Source: Sulfurovum sp. (GTDB lineage Bacteria; Campylobacterota; Campylobacteria; Campylobacterales; Sulfurovaceae). Taken from it: 56,252 bases of DNA. Made by a program: the position numbers and the translations under genes. The stretch covers positions 1-56,252 of the forward strand of contig JALWLD010000042.1 in NCBI GenBank assembly GCA_027081115.1, in the 5' to 3' direction. Under the pieces are notes generated by a model. That model worked only from the letters and a program-made list of their open reading frames with translations, searched no databases and was not told the origin of the DNA. This document shows positions 33,465 through 42,808 of this stretch, in pieces (positions within the stretch are counted from its first letter, which is position 1; every line of letters begins with the position of its first letter).

Positions 33465-33653
33465 CTAATATTTGATAATGCCAGAGTCAACACTCAATGC
33501 ATCACTGACAGAACTGTTAGACTGAATCATACCATAGATGGCACCTATAAGCAATCCAGCCAAAATTACGACCCATATAGTCAACTTCTTTTCTTTACTC
33601 TCTTTACCGCTATAGTCTTCCATACTTTCCAAAGTTGGTTCACTACTTTTCAT
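33465..33653 (-). CDS. Small single-pass membrane protein
   Basis: A 62-residue protein with a charged N-terminal half, one membrane helix (about 24-43, KLTIWVVILAGLLIGAIYGM) and a short Ser-rich outer tail. It lies 10 bases after ccoG and 8 bases before the SQR-like gene on the same strand, so it is in their transcript. Its place next to ccoG suggests a role in cbb3 oxidase assembly or electron transfer, but I do not recognise a family. Confidence 0.7.
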   Translation of the reverse strand: MKSSEPTLESMEDYSGKESKEKKLTIWVVILAGLLIGAIYGMIQSNSSVSDALSVDSGIIKY

Positions 33654-33663
33654 ATGCTACTCC

Positions 33664-35112
33664 TTACTTTTTTAAAAGATCTGAACGAGGATAGACAAAT
33701 ACTGTATGTCTTTCAACCATAATTTTCTCTTTATCATCTATGGCATATGCTCTGATCGTTACAGGTATCGGTACATCTTTTCTTGCATTGTCTGCCAGTT
33801 TTTCTTTAGTTCTGAGTATCACCACTTTTTTACGTTTTTTACCCGCAGCGATTGAGAATGGCTCTTTTGGTCTGATAATTTCTATCTTATCATTATTCAC
33901 GATCTCAAACGTATAGGTATGTTTCTTGCTATCAGTATTGGCAAACAGGAAAAGATAATCATTCTCGACTACCCCATGATCAAGTACCTTATAGAGTCTC
34001 GTTGTTTTATTCACATTTAGTAACATGTGCTCTTTTTTACTTCCCATAGCAAACAATGCAACAAGAACGATTGCCAAGACCGTAAAGTAAGCTATAATTT
34101 TTGGTCTGAAATAATTGGTTTTCCCTTCATGTCTCAATGTCTCTTTCTCGGAAGACCACTGTACAAGACTTGGCTTACCAAGTGCACCCATTACCGTGGT
34201 ACAGGCGTCTACACACTCCAGACAGTTAATACACTCTAACTGTAATCCCTTACGTATATCAATATGCGTAGGACATACGGTCACACACGATTCACAGGTA
34301 GTACATTCCGCACTAGGTTCTACAGAGAGAAGCTCTTTTTTCTTACTATACTCTTTATGTCTATCATGTCCATGTCCCTGATAAATCTCTCCACCACGGA
34401 TAGGATCGTAGACGGCCATAATTGTTTCATCATCATACAGTACAGACTGTACACGGCTATACGGACAGATATAGATACAAAAATCCTCTTTAATAAACAC
34501 CACATCCACAATAATAAACAGTGCTGTACCAATGAGGATTCCCACCAACATCATATGCTCACCCGGATTTTGCAGATATTCAAAAAACTCTGTTGGAGGT
34601 ACAAAGAACCATAAAAAGTCCGCAGCAGCAACAAAAGCAAGAATTGACCAAAGTAAAATAGCGATCGCTTTTTTAACTTGGTTTTCCGGCTTAGACATAT
34701 CAGGTTTCTGCTGCTTATTTTTAATACGCTTGTGCAGACCCAAGAGTTTTGTCTCAATCCCGTCTCTATATATCACCCTAAAGATTGTTTGAGGGCAAGC
34801 CCATCCACACCATGCTCTACCACCGACTGCAGTGACAGCGAAAATACCCAAAAAGAGAAGCATCAGGAGAAATGGCATCAAATAGAGTTCTTGCATATCA
34901 AAGGCAACACCTGCCAAATGTAGTTTTTTATGGTCAAAACTCAAAAGAAAAAGGTGATTACCATTAATGGTAATCCATGGCATAACCAATGCGATCACTG
35001 TTGCAATCACATAGGCCCAATACCTTTTAATACGATAAGGTATCCATCCTTTCAAATACTCTTTGGCTTGATTCTTTTTTGGTTTCTCTTCACTTGTTAC
35101 TGTTGCTTCCAT
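33664..35112 (-). CDS. ccoG: Cytochrome cbb3 oxidase accessory protein CcoG
   Basis: A 482-residue membrane ferredoxin (FixG/RdxA type) known to help copper delivery during cbb3 oxidase assembly. It has several N-terminal membrane segments with CGWACPQTIFR and CIYICPYSRVQS. Two [4Fe-4S] motifs follow (CTTCESCVTVCP and CINCLECVDAC), then an immunoglobulin-like C-terminal domain. AAGGATG lies just before the ATG, inside the end of the upstream recombinase-like gene. The stop-start contact indicates coupling. No cco structural genes are in the window. Confidence 0.95.
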   Translation of the reverse strand: MEATVTSEEKPKKNQAKEYLKGWIPYRIKRYWAYVIATVIALVMPWITINGNHLFLLSFDHKKLHLAGVAFDMQELYLMPFLLMLLFLGIFAVTAVGGRAWCGWACPQTIFRVIYRDGIETKLLGLHKRIKNKQQKPDMSKPENQVKKAIAILLWSILAFVAAADFLWFFVPPTEFFEYLQNPGEHMMLVGILIGTALFIIVDVVFIKEDFCIYICPYSRVQSVLYDDETIMAVYDPIRGGEIYQGHGHDRHKEYSKKKELLSVEPSAECTTCESCVTVCPTHIDIRKGLQLECINCLECVDACTTVMGALGKPSLVQWSSEKETLRHEGKTNYFRPKIIAYFTVLAIVLVALFAMGSKKEHMLLNVNKTTRLYKVLDHGVVENDYLFLFANTDSKKHTYTFEIVNNDKIEIIRPKEPFSIAAGKKRKKVVILRTKEKLADNARKDVPIPVTIRAYAIDDKEKIMVERHTVFVYPRSDLLKK

Positions 35113-35787
35113 CTATGACATCCTTTCTTTCTTTGCTAAACGTTCTTCTTCAAAAGGGCATACCAAAAGTGTATTCCCTTCACCTGCTATCTCTGTTTGA
35201 AGTGGTATCTCCATCCATGAACCCTCTACCAGATCTCTCAACCCTCTGGATTCTATATAGTCTTTCAATGAACTTCTGCTCACCCCCAATTCTCTTGCAA
35301 TAGCAGAGACATTCATTCCCTCTTTTAACAAGGTCATTATTTGAGGTTGATAGGTATCAAATTTTGAAACCGAACGACTTCCTTTTGGTCTACCTATATG
35401 ATTGGATTTTGCTTTCTGCTCTTCACGAAGGTCATTTAGTAAAGGAAAGATCTCAACTACAGAGGTTTCTCTATTCATAATGGTCTTTGTCGATGCAATA
35501 TGTAATTCAATCCCTCTTCGTAACATACAGTTAATCACTTTTATCATCTCTTCTACACGATTTGAAAGTGTAGACATAGTATCCACAATAACAGTACTTC
35601 CCTCTTCAAGTGATTGTAAAAAAGCTTCAAACTTTTCACGTTCTTCTATAAGATTGTTCTTATTAGAGTATTCTACCACCTCTTTATGTATCTCTAACCC
35701 TTGGGCCAAAGCATACGAAAGAATATGTCTTTGTTGTTCGGACATACTACTACTTTCAGGCATCTGTCTTAAATACGCATAACACAT
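35113..35787 (-). CDS. Serine-recombinase-like protein lacking catalytic Ser, likely regulator
   Basis: A 224-residue protein. The first about 130 residues have the resolvase fold (YAYLRQ...SEQQRHILSYA, EGSTVIVDTMSTLSNRVEEM, ...GIELHIASTK), and residues about 145-190 hold a helix-turn-helix (MNVSAIARELGVSRSSLKDY). In active enzymes the start reads Y-x-Y-x-R-V-S. Here it is YAYLRQM, so Met replaces the nucleophilic Ser. I infer a DNA-binding regulator, not a recombinase. It is directly upstream of ccoG (stop touching start), so it may control cbb3-related genes. No inversion repeats were seen nearby. Confidence 0.75.
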   Translation of the reverse strand: MCYAYLRQMPESSSMSEQQRHILSYALAQGLEIHKEVVEYSNKNNLIEEREKFEAFLQSLEEGSTVIVDTMSTLSNRVEEMIKVINCMLRRGIELHIASTKTIMNRETSVVEIFPLLNDLREEQKAKSNHIGRPKGSRSVSKFDTYQPQIMTLLKEGMNVSAIARELGVSRSSLKDYIESRGLRDLVEGSWMEIPLQTEIAGEGNTLLVCPFEEERLAKKERMS

Positions 35788-35943
35788 AAAGCTCCTTCTG
35801 ATATTTTAGATAACTATAGGATAATTGATGTTAAAACTAACTTAAAATCTTATTTAAAACGTCATCTATACTCTTTTTTCGTCACTTCTGTTTTAATCAC
35901 ATCATTTTTTATGCTAAAATGAGAAAAAAATTGAGGAAACTTT

Positions 35944-36423
35944 GTGAACTTAACACATTTAGATGAACAGAACAAACCAAAAATGGTGGATGTAGGTGAT
36001 AAGGCCGCAACCACACGTATCGCTACGGCTTCAGGTATCATTGAAGTAGGACAACCCGCTTTTGATGCCGTTGTTGCCAATACAGCAAAAAAAGGACCGG
36101 TCCTGCAAACTGCTGTCATTGCAGCTATACAGGGGACAAAACAAACTTCTACACTTATACCTATGTGTCACCCCCTTATGCTTACCTCTGTCAAAACAGA
36201 CATTGAAGAACTACCCGAACTTCCCGGTTTCAAACTAACAGTCACGGCAAAACTCAATGGCCAAACAGGTGTTGAAATGGAAGCCCTGACAGGAGTAAGC
36301 ATTGGACTCTTAACCATTTATGATATGCTCAAAGCCATAGATAAGGGCATGGTCATTAAACATGTACAGCTTGAAAAAAAATCAGGCGGAAACAGTGGCG
36401 ATTTTAATAGAGGAGACTCATAA
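35944..36423 (+). CDS. moaC: Cyclic pyranopterin monophosphate synthase
   Basis: MoaC makes cPMP in the first stage of molybdenum cofactor synthesis. It is 159 residues, with [20 protein letters not shown] and [20 protein letters not shown], both family signatures, and [12 protein letters not shown] at the N-terminus. The start is GTG at 35944, and a GAGG site is just upstream. Its 3' end overlaps the next gene by 1 base. The cofactor is needed by SoxC at 49.6-50.9 kb, among others. Confidence 0.95.
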   Translation: MNLTHLDEQNKPKMVDVGDKAATTRIATASGIIEVGQPAFDAVVANTAKKGPVLQTAVIAAIQGTKQTSTLIPMCHPLMLTSVKTDIEELPELPGFKLTVTAKLNGQTGVEMEALTGVSIGLLTIYDMLKAIDKGMVIKHVQLEKKSGGNSGDFNRGDS

Positions 36424-36704
36424 TGAAAGTTTTAGATGACAACACACCTGAAAAACCAGAGATTAACTACCCCACCAGATGGGGCTTTAAAATCATAGGG
36501 AGAGACAAAGAAGCTTTGGAAAAATGTATCAAAGAGATCATGAAAATGGAAGGGGATAAAGAACATCTCTGCTCCATAGGGAACCAGTCAAAAACAGGTA
36601 AGTTTACGACGTATAATGCTTCATGTACGGTTGAAAGTGAAGAGGAGAGAAACCGGATCTTCAAATACTTTGAAGATCATGATGATGTAGATATGGTCAT
36701 CTAA
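36423..36704 (+). CDS. DUF493 family protein
   Basis: A 93-residue soluble protein with NYPTRWGFKIIGRDKEAL and a ferredoxin-like alpha/beta pattern, typical of the YbeD/DUF493 family. Its biochemical role is unknown, and in other bacteria it resembles an ACT-like domain. It begins inside the moaC stop (TAATG), so it is coupled to moaC. It overlaps the 3' end of the convergent pqiA-like gene by 4 bases. Confidence 0.85.
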   Translation: MKVLDDNTPEKPEINYPTRWGFKIIGRDKEALEKCIKEIMKMEGDKEHLCSIGNQSKTGKFTTYNASCTVESEEERNRIFKYFEDHDDVDMVI

Positions 36705-37519
36705 GCCTTTAGCTTATGTAACATCTTATCTGCAGAAAAACTGACCAACATAGAAACAATCACATAGGCCAAAAAGAAGTAGAGTCCCACCTCAACTTCT
36801 GCACGGCTTATTTCTCCTTTGTCAACAGTCAGGTAAACTAAAAATGTAGCCACAACAAAAACATCCACCATAGACCATTTTCCTAACATCTTAAAGAACA
36901 TAACCAGTCCATGAGCAAAACGGCTCTGCATAAAGAGTGAGACAAAAGCCAGAGAGAGCACTTTAATACTGGGAATAAGGACAGAGAAAAGTGTAATGAC
37001 CAAAGCCACTACAATATCCCCATTCTCATACAGCTTGACGATAGAGCCTATCACGCCTTTTGATTCAAAAGAGAGCACCACATCTCCCAAGTACTCTACC
37101 TCTTTATGAATAGTAACCATCATAATAGGTGTGGTGAGACCAAAAAGCAATGTAATACCTGCAGAGATCGCTCCAAAAAAAGTAAAAGTTCTTACATTTA
37201 CAATGAAGTAACTCCCCAATACTACCAGAAGCAATGCCATAAAATAGAGTGTATATTTTTGACTCTCAGCCTTATATAGTAAAGCTGTCTCTTTGAATGT
37301 TTCAATATGACTTTTTTTATCATTTTCATACAAGCCAAGGGAAAATATCTCTGCTAATGTTTTTAATTTAAAGGTTGCCAACTCTTTTGCAGACATCTCT
37401 TTTACCAATGAAGCTGTTACTGTTTCATAACTTTTTGCTGCCTGGTATGCCTTATTGCCAAAAAAGACCATAACAATGAGTATCGTCGTAAGCAGAAGAG
37501 AGTATATCTTTGTTTTCAT
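36701..37519 (-). CDS. Paraquat-inducible protein A (PqiA) family membrane protein
   Basis: A 272-residue inner-membrane protein. An N-terminal helix (about 5-23) and a periplasmic stretch (about 25-85) precede three or more further helices. The PqiA-type motif FFKMLGKWSMVDVFVVATFLV lies at about residues 209-229, preceded by PSIKVLSL. PqiA works with MCE-domain PqiB in lipid transport in other bacteria. No MCE gene is present here. It overlaps the upstream phytase-like gene at 37519 by 1 base. Confidence 0.85.
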   Translation of the reverse strand: MKTKIYSLLLTTILIVMVFFGNKAYQAAKSYETVTASLVKEMSAKELATFKLKTLAEIFSLGLYENDKKSHIETFKETALLYKAESQKYTLYFMALLLVVLGSYFIVNVRTFTFFGAISAGITLLFGLTTPIMMVTIHKEVEYLGDVVLSFESKGVIGSIVKLYENGDIVVALVITLFSVLIPSIKVLSLAFVSLFMQSRFAHGLVMFFKMLGKWSMVDVFVVATFLVYLTVDKGEISRAEVEVGLYFFLAYVIVSMLVSFSADKMLHKLKA

Positions 37520-38466
37520 TAGTCAAGCACCTCAAAATAGATCAATAAAGTCTTTTGAAAAAAGTTGTCATTGTCATCACTTATCATCACATAACGGTTT
37601 TTTCCCACACGTGCCAACCCTTCAAAGTTATCTACATCCCAACCTTGATGACTGTTCATTTTTAAAAGACGTTCTGTCTTGCACATCCCATTTTTACACG
37701 TATTGAGATACACTTTTTTTAAAGTAATAATAAAAGGATTCATATATCCGGTAAAAGAGCGCTCAAGCACCAAAACGTTCCCATCCTCCATTACTTCAAT
37801 AGCAGCAATAGCTGATTTCGCTTCAGGCTCTGCTTTAAAATGCCACTTTTTACCACTCAGGGCATAGAGGGTCTGTCTCTTTTTATGATCTCTTTTCAAC
37901 GGCCACTCGGTCGCAGTCAGTATGCCATATTTGGAATGCCAGGCCAATGCTTCAAGTGATTTGTTCCTACTTCGGTAATTCTCGCTCTTTTTCAAGATTT
38001 TAGGCAATCTATATGTACGTATCATCTGCCCTTTTTTATCTGAGTTTTTATGAAACCAGGCAATCTTTGCTTTTCCTTCAAAGGAGATAAGTAGATGTCC
38101 ATCTCCATCAAGTGTCATTCCCTCACTGTCTCTTCGCCATTTTTTAAATTTTTTACCATGCTTCTTCCGCAGTTTAACTGCAAAAAGTGGTTCAAGTTTC
38201 TCTATACGATCTGAAAAAATAGCTTTAAAACTAAAAAGTTTTCCCTCATCTGAGATCATAAAAAGCTCTTGAGTTGGTACAAAATAGGCCAGATCCGAGA
38301 GTTCAGAAAATTTTACACCATCTATATAGTCATACATCAACTGCTTCTGGTCCAAAAATTTGATCTTGGAAAATATTTTTTGTTCTGGATCTGGAGTGAT
38401 ATTGACAGAGAAAGAGCCTGCCTGCAAAAAAAGTGAAGAGAGCAGCAGGACAAAAATGAGTTTCAT
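37519..38466 (-). CDS. Secreted esterase-like/phytase-like protein
   Basis: A 315-residue protein with a signal peptide (about 1-16, ending LQAG). It has beta-propeller-like repeats with DGVKFSELSDLAYF, RDSEGMTLDGDGHLLISFEG, NKSLEALAWHSKYG and DVDNFEGLARVGKNRYVMISDDN. These E-G/E-A-L motifs are typical of the esterase-like activity of phytase family. The substrate is not known. It overlaps lspA by 4 bases and pqiA by 1, in one minus-strand run from glmM. Confidence 0.8.
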   Translation of the reverse strand: MKLIFVLLLSSLFLQAGSFSVNITPDPEQKIFSKIKFLDQKQLMYDYIDGVKFSELSDLAYFVPTQELFMISDEGKLFSFKAIFSDRIEKLEPLFAVKLRKKHGKKFKKWRRDSEGMTLDGDGHLLISFEGKAKIAWFHKNSDKKGQMIRTYRLPKILKKSENYRSRNKSLEALAWHSKYGILTATEWPLKRDHKKRQTLYALSGKKWHFKAEPEAKSAIAAIEVMEDGNVLVLERSFTGYMNPFIITLKKVYLNTCKNGMCKTERLLKMNSHQGWDVDNFEGLARVGKNRYVMISDDNDNFFQKTLLIYFEVLD

Positions 38467-38912
38467 GACTTGACTTTCTCATCAGGAAAGAAATAGACCA
38501 ATAGAATGATCCATGCAATAGCTATATCAATAGCCACATCTGCATAATTGAATACAGCAAAATTAAACCCGCAATGCCATGCCACATAATCCACCACACC
38601 CTCATGTACAAAACGATCATACACATTACCAAGTGCGCCACCTATCAGCAAGCCTAGGGGAAAAGCAAAGCGTTTCAAGTACCCCTCTTTAAGGGCATAA
38701 TAAAGTATCCCTACAATAAGTGCCGCCTGTATCCATTTTAAGTAAGGGCCAACAAAAGCAAACATCGAAAATGCCACCCCTTTGTTATAGTGCAATTCAA
38801 GGTCTATACAGGAACCTGCACGGTAATACCCCTCAACAAAAAGCATTTTAATATTTTGATCAATAATAAATGTACCTATAGCAGTTAGCAGAAAAATGGT
38901 AAAAATACGCAT
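38463..38912 (-). CDS. lspA: Lipoprotein signal peptidase (signal peptidase II)
   Basis: A 149-residue inner-membrane aspartic protease that cuts signal peptides of lipoproteins. It has four membrane segments. The catalytic Asp residues are in GGALGNVYDRFVHEGVVDY and NYADVAIDIAIAW, with HYNKGVAFSMF upstream. The gene starts on the last base of glmM, so it is coupled. The window's predicted lipoproteins (6405, 7603) would be substrates. Confidence 0.96.
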   Translation of the reverse strand: MRIFTIFLLTAIGTFIIDQNIKMLFVEGYYRAGSCIDLELHYNKGVAFSMFAFVGPYLKWIQAALIVGILYYALKEGYLKRFAFPLGLLIGGALGNVYDRFVHEGVVDYVAWHCGFNFAVFNYADVAIDIAIAWIILLVYFFPDEKVKS

Positions 38913-40249
38913 TAAACCAGCGCACCTTTAAAAAATGTTTTACACTCTTCCATCATCGTGTCTAGTGCCTTTTTATCCCTGCCTTCAAGTAAAAGACGAA
39001 TCTTATTTTCTGTACCCGAATATCTAAAGAGGTGCCGCATACCTTGAGACTCCACTTTTTCTTTCAGAGTATCCAACCCTTCGATCTCTTCAAAAGGCTT
39101 TTTCTCTTCAACTAAAAGATTTACCAATAACTGAGGGTAGGACTCATACGGGTTGAAGACTTCACTTGCTTTTTTCCCAGAACCCACCAAATATGCAAGT
39201 GCCTGTAGTGCAGACGAGATACCATCTCCAGTCTTCGCATAATCAGAGAAGATAATATGCCCACTTTGCTCTCCCCCAAAATTGATCCCCTCTTTTTGCA
39301 TCAGCTCTACCACATTTTTGTCACCCACTGCTGCACGATGCAACACCAGCCCCTGTGTTTCCAGATAATCCCCAAGCCCTTCATTACTCATCACTGTGGC
39401 AACCATGCCATCACCTTTGAGTGTACCCTGATTTTTCAAGTGTACTGCAAGCACTGCCATAAGCTTATCGCCATCAACAATATTTCCTTTTTCATCCACA
39501 ACCACAAGTCTGTCTGCATCACCATCCAAAGCTATACCGATATCTGCACGTTTATCCAAAACCACTTTTGCAAGACTGTTTGCACAGGTCGCACCACAGC
39601 CCTCATTAATATTAAATCCATTGGGCTTATCTCCAATAACCACTACTTCTGCACCCAACTCATTCAAGATAGTCGGTCCTACAATATACCCTGCACCATT
39701 GGCACAGTCAATAACCACACGCTTGCCTGAAAGTGTTAAAGCTTTAGGGAAAGAGTTTTTAATATGGACGATGTAACGCCCTATAACATCATCTATGCGT
39801 TTAGACTTTCCAATATCCTTACCGGTTACTTGAGCCTCATCTATCTGTACATCATCAGCATAGATCGCTTCAATCTTCTCCTCTTTATCACGATTAAGCT
39901 TGTTCCCTTCCGAATCGAAAAATTTGATCCCGTTATCATCATAAGGGTTATGGCTTGCAGAGATCATGATCCCCGCATCACAACGCATGTTTTCAGTAAG
40001 AAATGCAATAGCAGGTGTAGGCATAGGACCAATTTGTATGACATCATACCCCACTGCAGTCAAGCCTGATACAATGGCATTTTCTATCATATACCCACTA
40101 CGTCTTGTATCTTTTCCTACCAGGATCTTATTGGTTTTTGAAAATTGTCTAAAGTAGATCCCTGTTGCCATTGCCAAGCGCATGGCAGAAATAGCGGAGA
40201 CTTTCTTTCCTGCTTTACCACGTACCCCGTCTGTTCCAAAAAGTGTCAC
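38912..40249 (-). CDS. glmM: Phosphoglucosamine mutase
   Basis: GlmM converts glucosamine-6-P to glucosamine-1-P for peptidoglycan and LPS. It is 445 residues, with the active serine in [15 protein letters not shown], the metal loop [27 protein letters not shown] and the phosphate-binding [15 protein letters not shown]. The start codon is GTG with AAGGATAATATT before it. It is the first gene of the glmM-lspA-esterase-pqiA run. Confidence 0.96.
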   Translation of the reverse strand: MTLFGTDGVRGKAGKKVSAISAMRLAMATGIYFRQFSKTNKILVGKDTRRSGYMIENAIVSGLTAVGYDVIQIGPMPTPAIAFLTENMRCDAGIMISASHNPYDDNGIKFFDSEGNKLNRDKEEKIEAIYADDVQIDEAQVTGKDIGKSKRIDDVIGRYIVHIKNSFPKALTLSGKRVVIDCANGAGYIVGPTILNELGAEVVVIGDKPNGFNINEGCGATCANSLAKVVLDKRADIGIALDGDADRLVVVDEKGNIVDGDKLMAVLAVHLKNQGTLKGDGMVATVMSNEGLGDYLETQGLVLHRAAVGDKNVVELMQKEGINFGGEQSGHIIFSDYAKTGDGISSALQALAYLVGSGKKASEVFNPYESYPQLLVNLLVEEKKPFEEIEGLDTLKEKVESQGMRHLFRYSGTENKIRLLLEGRDKKALDTMMEECKTFFKGALV

Positions 40250-40376
40250 AATATTATCCTTCTTTATACATATATTTGATTGCCTTATTTTATCGTAACT
40301 GCATTAAACAGACCAAGGACTGAAACAAAAAGAGAAGACATTGCACTACTTAATAATGCTTTAATATTTATTTTGG

Positions 40377-40382
40377 TATTAT
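40377..40382 (+). promoter_or_regulatory. -10 box of rpsT
   Basis: TATTAT preceded by TTTTGG, 59 bases before the rpsT ATG. Divergent glmM starts 127 bases to the left. Confidence 0.4.
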
Positions 40383-40441
40383 TCGCGAACTATTTTCACT
40401 CTACAACGGAGTGATAACAACAATTTTAAAAGGAATCCACT

Positions 40442-40711
40442 ATGGCACACCATAAGTCAGCAAAAAAACGTATTTTGCAAACTGCTGTAAAAACTGAAAG
40501 AAACAGATATTACAGAACAAGAATAAAAAATATTGTTAAAGCAGTACACGAAGCGGTAGAAGCAGCAGATAAAACTGCAGCAAACGAAGCTTTCAAAGTT
40601 GCAAACAAGCAGATCCACTCACTGGTTAGCAAAGGTTTTATCAAGAAAACAACTGCTGCTAGAAAAGTAAGCCGTCTTCACAAAATGGTAAACAAAATCG
40701 AAGCTGCATAA
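40442..40711 (+). CDS. rpsT: 30S ribosomal protein S20
   Basis: An 89-residue, very basic, helical protein starting [20 protein letters not shown], the normal S20 beginning and length. It binds 16S rRNA. AAAAGGAATCCACT precedes the ATG. prfA follows after 46 bases on the same strand, a common pairing in this group. Confidence 0.97.
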   Translation: MAHHKSAKKRILQTAVKTERNRYYRTRIKNIVKAVHEAVEAADKTAANEAFKVANKQIHSLVSKGFIKKTTAARKVSRLHKMVNKIEAA

Positions 40712-40757
40712 GCAGTCTCGGTTCCCCTCTTAAAACACACCAATACAAAGAACGCCT

Positions 40758-41825
40758 ATGTTCAAAGAAAAACTTCAACCCTTTATAGACCGATACAATG
40801 AAATTAGCGAACTTTTAAGTTCTCCCGATATCGCCTCAGATATTTCACGTATGACAGAACTCTCCAAAGAGCAGTCCAGCTTGGCAGAACTTGTAGAAAA
40901 AGCAAATCTCTACATAGAGACTGCAGATGCTATTGAAGAGAACAAAGAGCTGCTTGGAGATGAAGAGTTGGGAGACCTTGCGAAAGAAGAACTTTCTGAA
41001 TTGGAACCTATGCTCCCTGTGCTGGAAAGCGAAATCAAAGTATTAATGATCCCCAAAGACAAAGATGATGACAAAAATGTCATCCTTGAACTGCGTGCCG
41101 GAGCCGGTGGTGATGAAGCAGCACTCTTTGTTGCAGATGTTTTTAGAATGTACTCGCGTTATGCCGAACAGGTAGGATGGAAAATTGAAATTGTTTCTAC
41201 CAGTGATGGTACTGCAGGTGGATACAAAGAGATAATTGCAGAGGTAAAAGGAGAAGGTGTCTATGCACAACTTAAGTATGATGCAGGTATCCACCGCGTA
41301 CAGCGTGTACCAGATACAGAGACCCAAGGGCGTGTACACACTTCTGCTATTACCGTAGCCGTCATCCCTGAAGTGGATGATGTAGAAGTAGATATCAAAC
41401 CCAATGAGATCAAAATGGACGTCTACCGTTCAAGTGGATGCGGTGGACAGTCTGTAAATACCACTGATTCTGCAGTACGTTTGACACACATTCCTACAGG
41501 AATTGTTGCAGCCATCCAAGATGAGAAATCTCAACACAAAAACAAAGCAAAAGCGATGAAGATCTTAAAAGCAAGAGTTTATGAAGCAGAGTTGCAAAAA
41601 CACTTGGATGAAACCTCAAGCCAGAGAAAACTACAGGTCGGATCAGGTTCACGATCAGAGAAAATTCGAACATACAACTACCCACAAAACCGTCTAACTG
41701 ACCATCGTATAGGGCTCACACTCTATGCACTTGATGACATCATGAACAATGGTAACCTAAAACTCGTCTTTGAACCACTCATGGCACATGCTCGTATGGA
41801 GGCCATACAAGAAGCCGGACTCTAG
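40758..41825 (+). CDS. prfA: Peptide chain release factor 1
   Basis: RF1 ends translation at UAA and UAG. It is 355 residues with the catalytic GGQ motif in [17 protein letters not shown] (about residue 230). The stop-codon PxT region is seen as ...[18 protein letters not shown]. The C-terminus has [20 protein letters not shown], as expected. It lies in the same direction as rpsT and the thioredoxin-like gene after it. Confidence 0.97.
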   Translation: MFKEKLQPFIDRYNEISELLSSPDIASDISRMTELSKEQSSLAELVEKANLYIETADAIEENKELLGDEELGDLAKEELSELEPMLPVLESEIKVLMIPKDKDDDKNVILELRAGAGGDEAALFVADVFRMYSRYAEQVGWKIEIVSTSDGTAGGYKEIIAEVKGEGVYAQLKYDAGIHRVQRVPDTETQGRVHTSAITVAVIPEVDDVEVDIKPNEIKMDVYRSSGCGGQSVNTTDSAVRLTHIPTGIVAAIQDEKSQHKNKAKAMKILKARVYEAELQKHLDETSSQRKLQVGSGSRSEKIRTYNYPQNRLTDHRIGLTLYALDDIMNNGNLKLVFEPLMAHARMEAIQEAGL

Positions 41826-41856
41826 TCCACACCGGTGTATACACTAAAAGGAAAAT

Positions 41857-42270
41857 ATGCCTATGAATTCATTTATCAGCAAAATTTTACTTTCAAGCCT
41901 ACTACTAATATCTACTCTGAATGCGGTAGAACTTAACTGGGAACACGACTATCATAAAGCTCTGGAAATGGCTAAAAAAGAGCATAAAGATGTCTATCTT
42001 TTTATAGGGGCAGACAAGTGTAAACATTGTGAACGATTTAAAAAACAGACTCTTTCCAACAAAGAACTGATAGAAAATATGAAGCAAAAATATGTGCTTC
42101 TTTTTATGTCACGTGACCAACATAAAATCCCCGATAGATTTGAAAAGTTCGGCGTACCCTTCCACTACTTCTTAACTTCTGACGGAAAGATCATTGCAGA
42201 GATACAAGGAAGCAGAGAACTTGCAGGCTGGTATGATGTACTTGATGAAATAGACCTTATAAGAGAGTAA
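41857..42270 (+). CDS. Periplasmic thioredoxin-like protein (CxxC)
   Basis: A 137-residue protein with a signal peptide (about 1-22, ending LNA) and a thioredoxin fold containing FIGADKCKHCERFKKQTL, a CKHC redox site. It has no cis-Pro-flanked pattern typical of TrxA but ends like the thioredoxin_7/DUF255 group. It resembles the soxW-like gene at 45976 in size and layout, though the sequences differ. It is probably a periplasmic thiol reductase. It lies 31 bases after prfA. Confidence 0.85.
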   Translation: MPMNSFISKILLSSLLLISTLNAVELNWEHDYHKALEMAKKEHKDVYLFIGADKCKHCERFKKQTLSNKELIENMKQKYVLLFMSRDQHKIPDRFEKFGVPFHYFLTSDGKIIAEIQGSRELAGWYDVLDEIDLIRE

Positions 42271-42273
42271 CAG

Positions 42274-42741
42274 ATGAAACAATTTAACACATTACAAGAA
42301 AACACAAACATTCAAGAACTCATCAAAACAACTTTTGATGCGGACCTGCCAATTTCGGGTTCATGGGGGTATACAAATGAGCAAGCAACAGTCATTGAAT
42401 CTCTTCCTGAGGGAATGACTCTTCTACAACTTCAACATATGATTACCACTATACGTGCTCACTTAGAGATGAACATCACTCAAGCCAAAGAGGAACGCTA
42501 CGGTGCTATCAATGCTAACGAAAGAGCAAGAGAAGAGATCTACAAGGAAACAGCTATTTTTAACAAAGTAAGCTATGAAGTAACCGGCATTAAAGAGGCA
42601 GAATTCAATGCCTTTAGTAAAGAGTATAAAGAGGGGTACGGAAAAGAAGGCTTTGATCTCAATGCCCATTTTAAAAGAAGAAAAGAAGCAACCCTTACCC
42701 GTGAAGTGGTACACTATTTTGAAGTGAGCGCCCTCCAATAA
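42274..42741 (+). CDS. Small soluble protein, unknown
   Basis: A 155-residue soluble protein, hydrophilic and mostly helical. It contains SGSWGYTNEQATVIESLPEG, then a long Glu/Lys-rich helix region (about 60-110). It begins 3 bases after the thioredoxin-like gene and probably shares its transcript. There is no signal peptide. I do not recognise a family. Confidence 0.65.
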   Translation: MKQFNTLQENTNIQELIKTTFDADLPISGSWGYTNEQATVIESLPEGMTLLQLQHMITTIRAHLEMNITQAKEERYGAINANERAREEIYKETAIFNKVSYEVTGIKEAEFNAFSKEYKEGYGKEGFDLNAHFKRRKEATLTREVVHYFEVSALQ

Positions 42742-42808
42742 GCTCCCAATAAGTCCCAAAAAGATAATATAATTACTTATTAATCATATTTAAAATAAGG
42801 GATTATCT

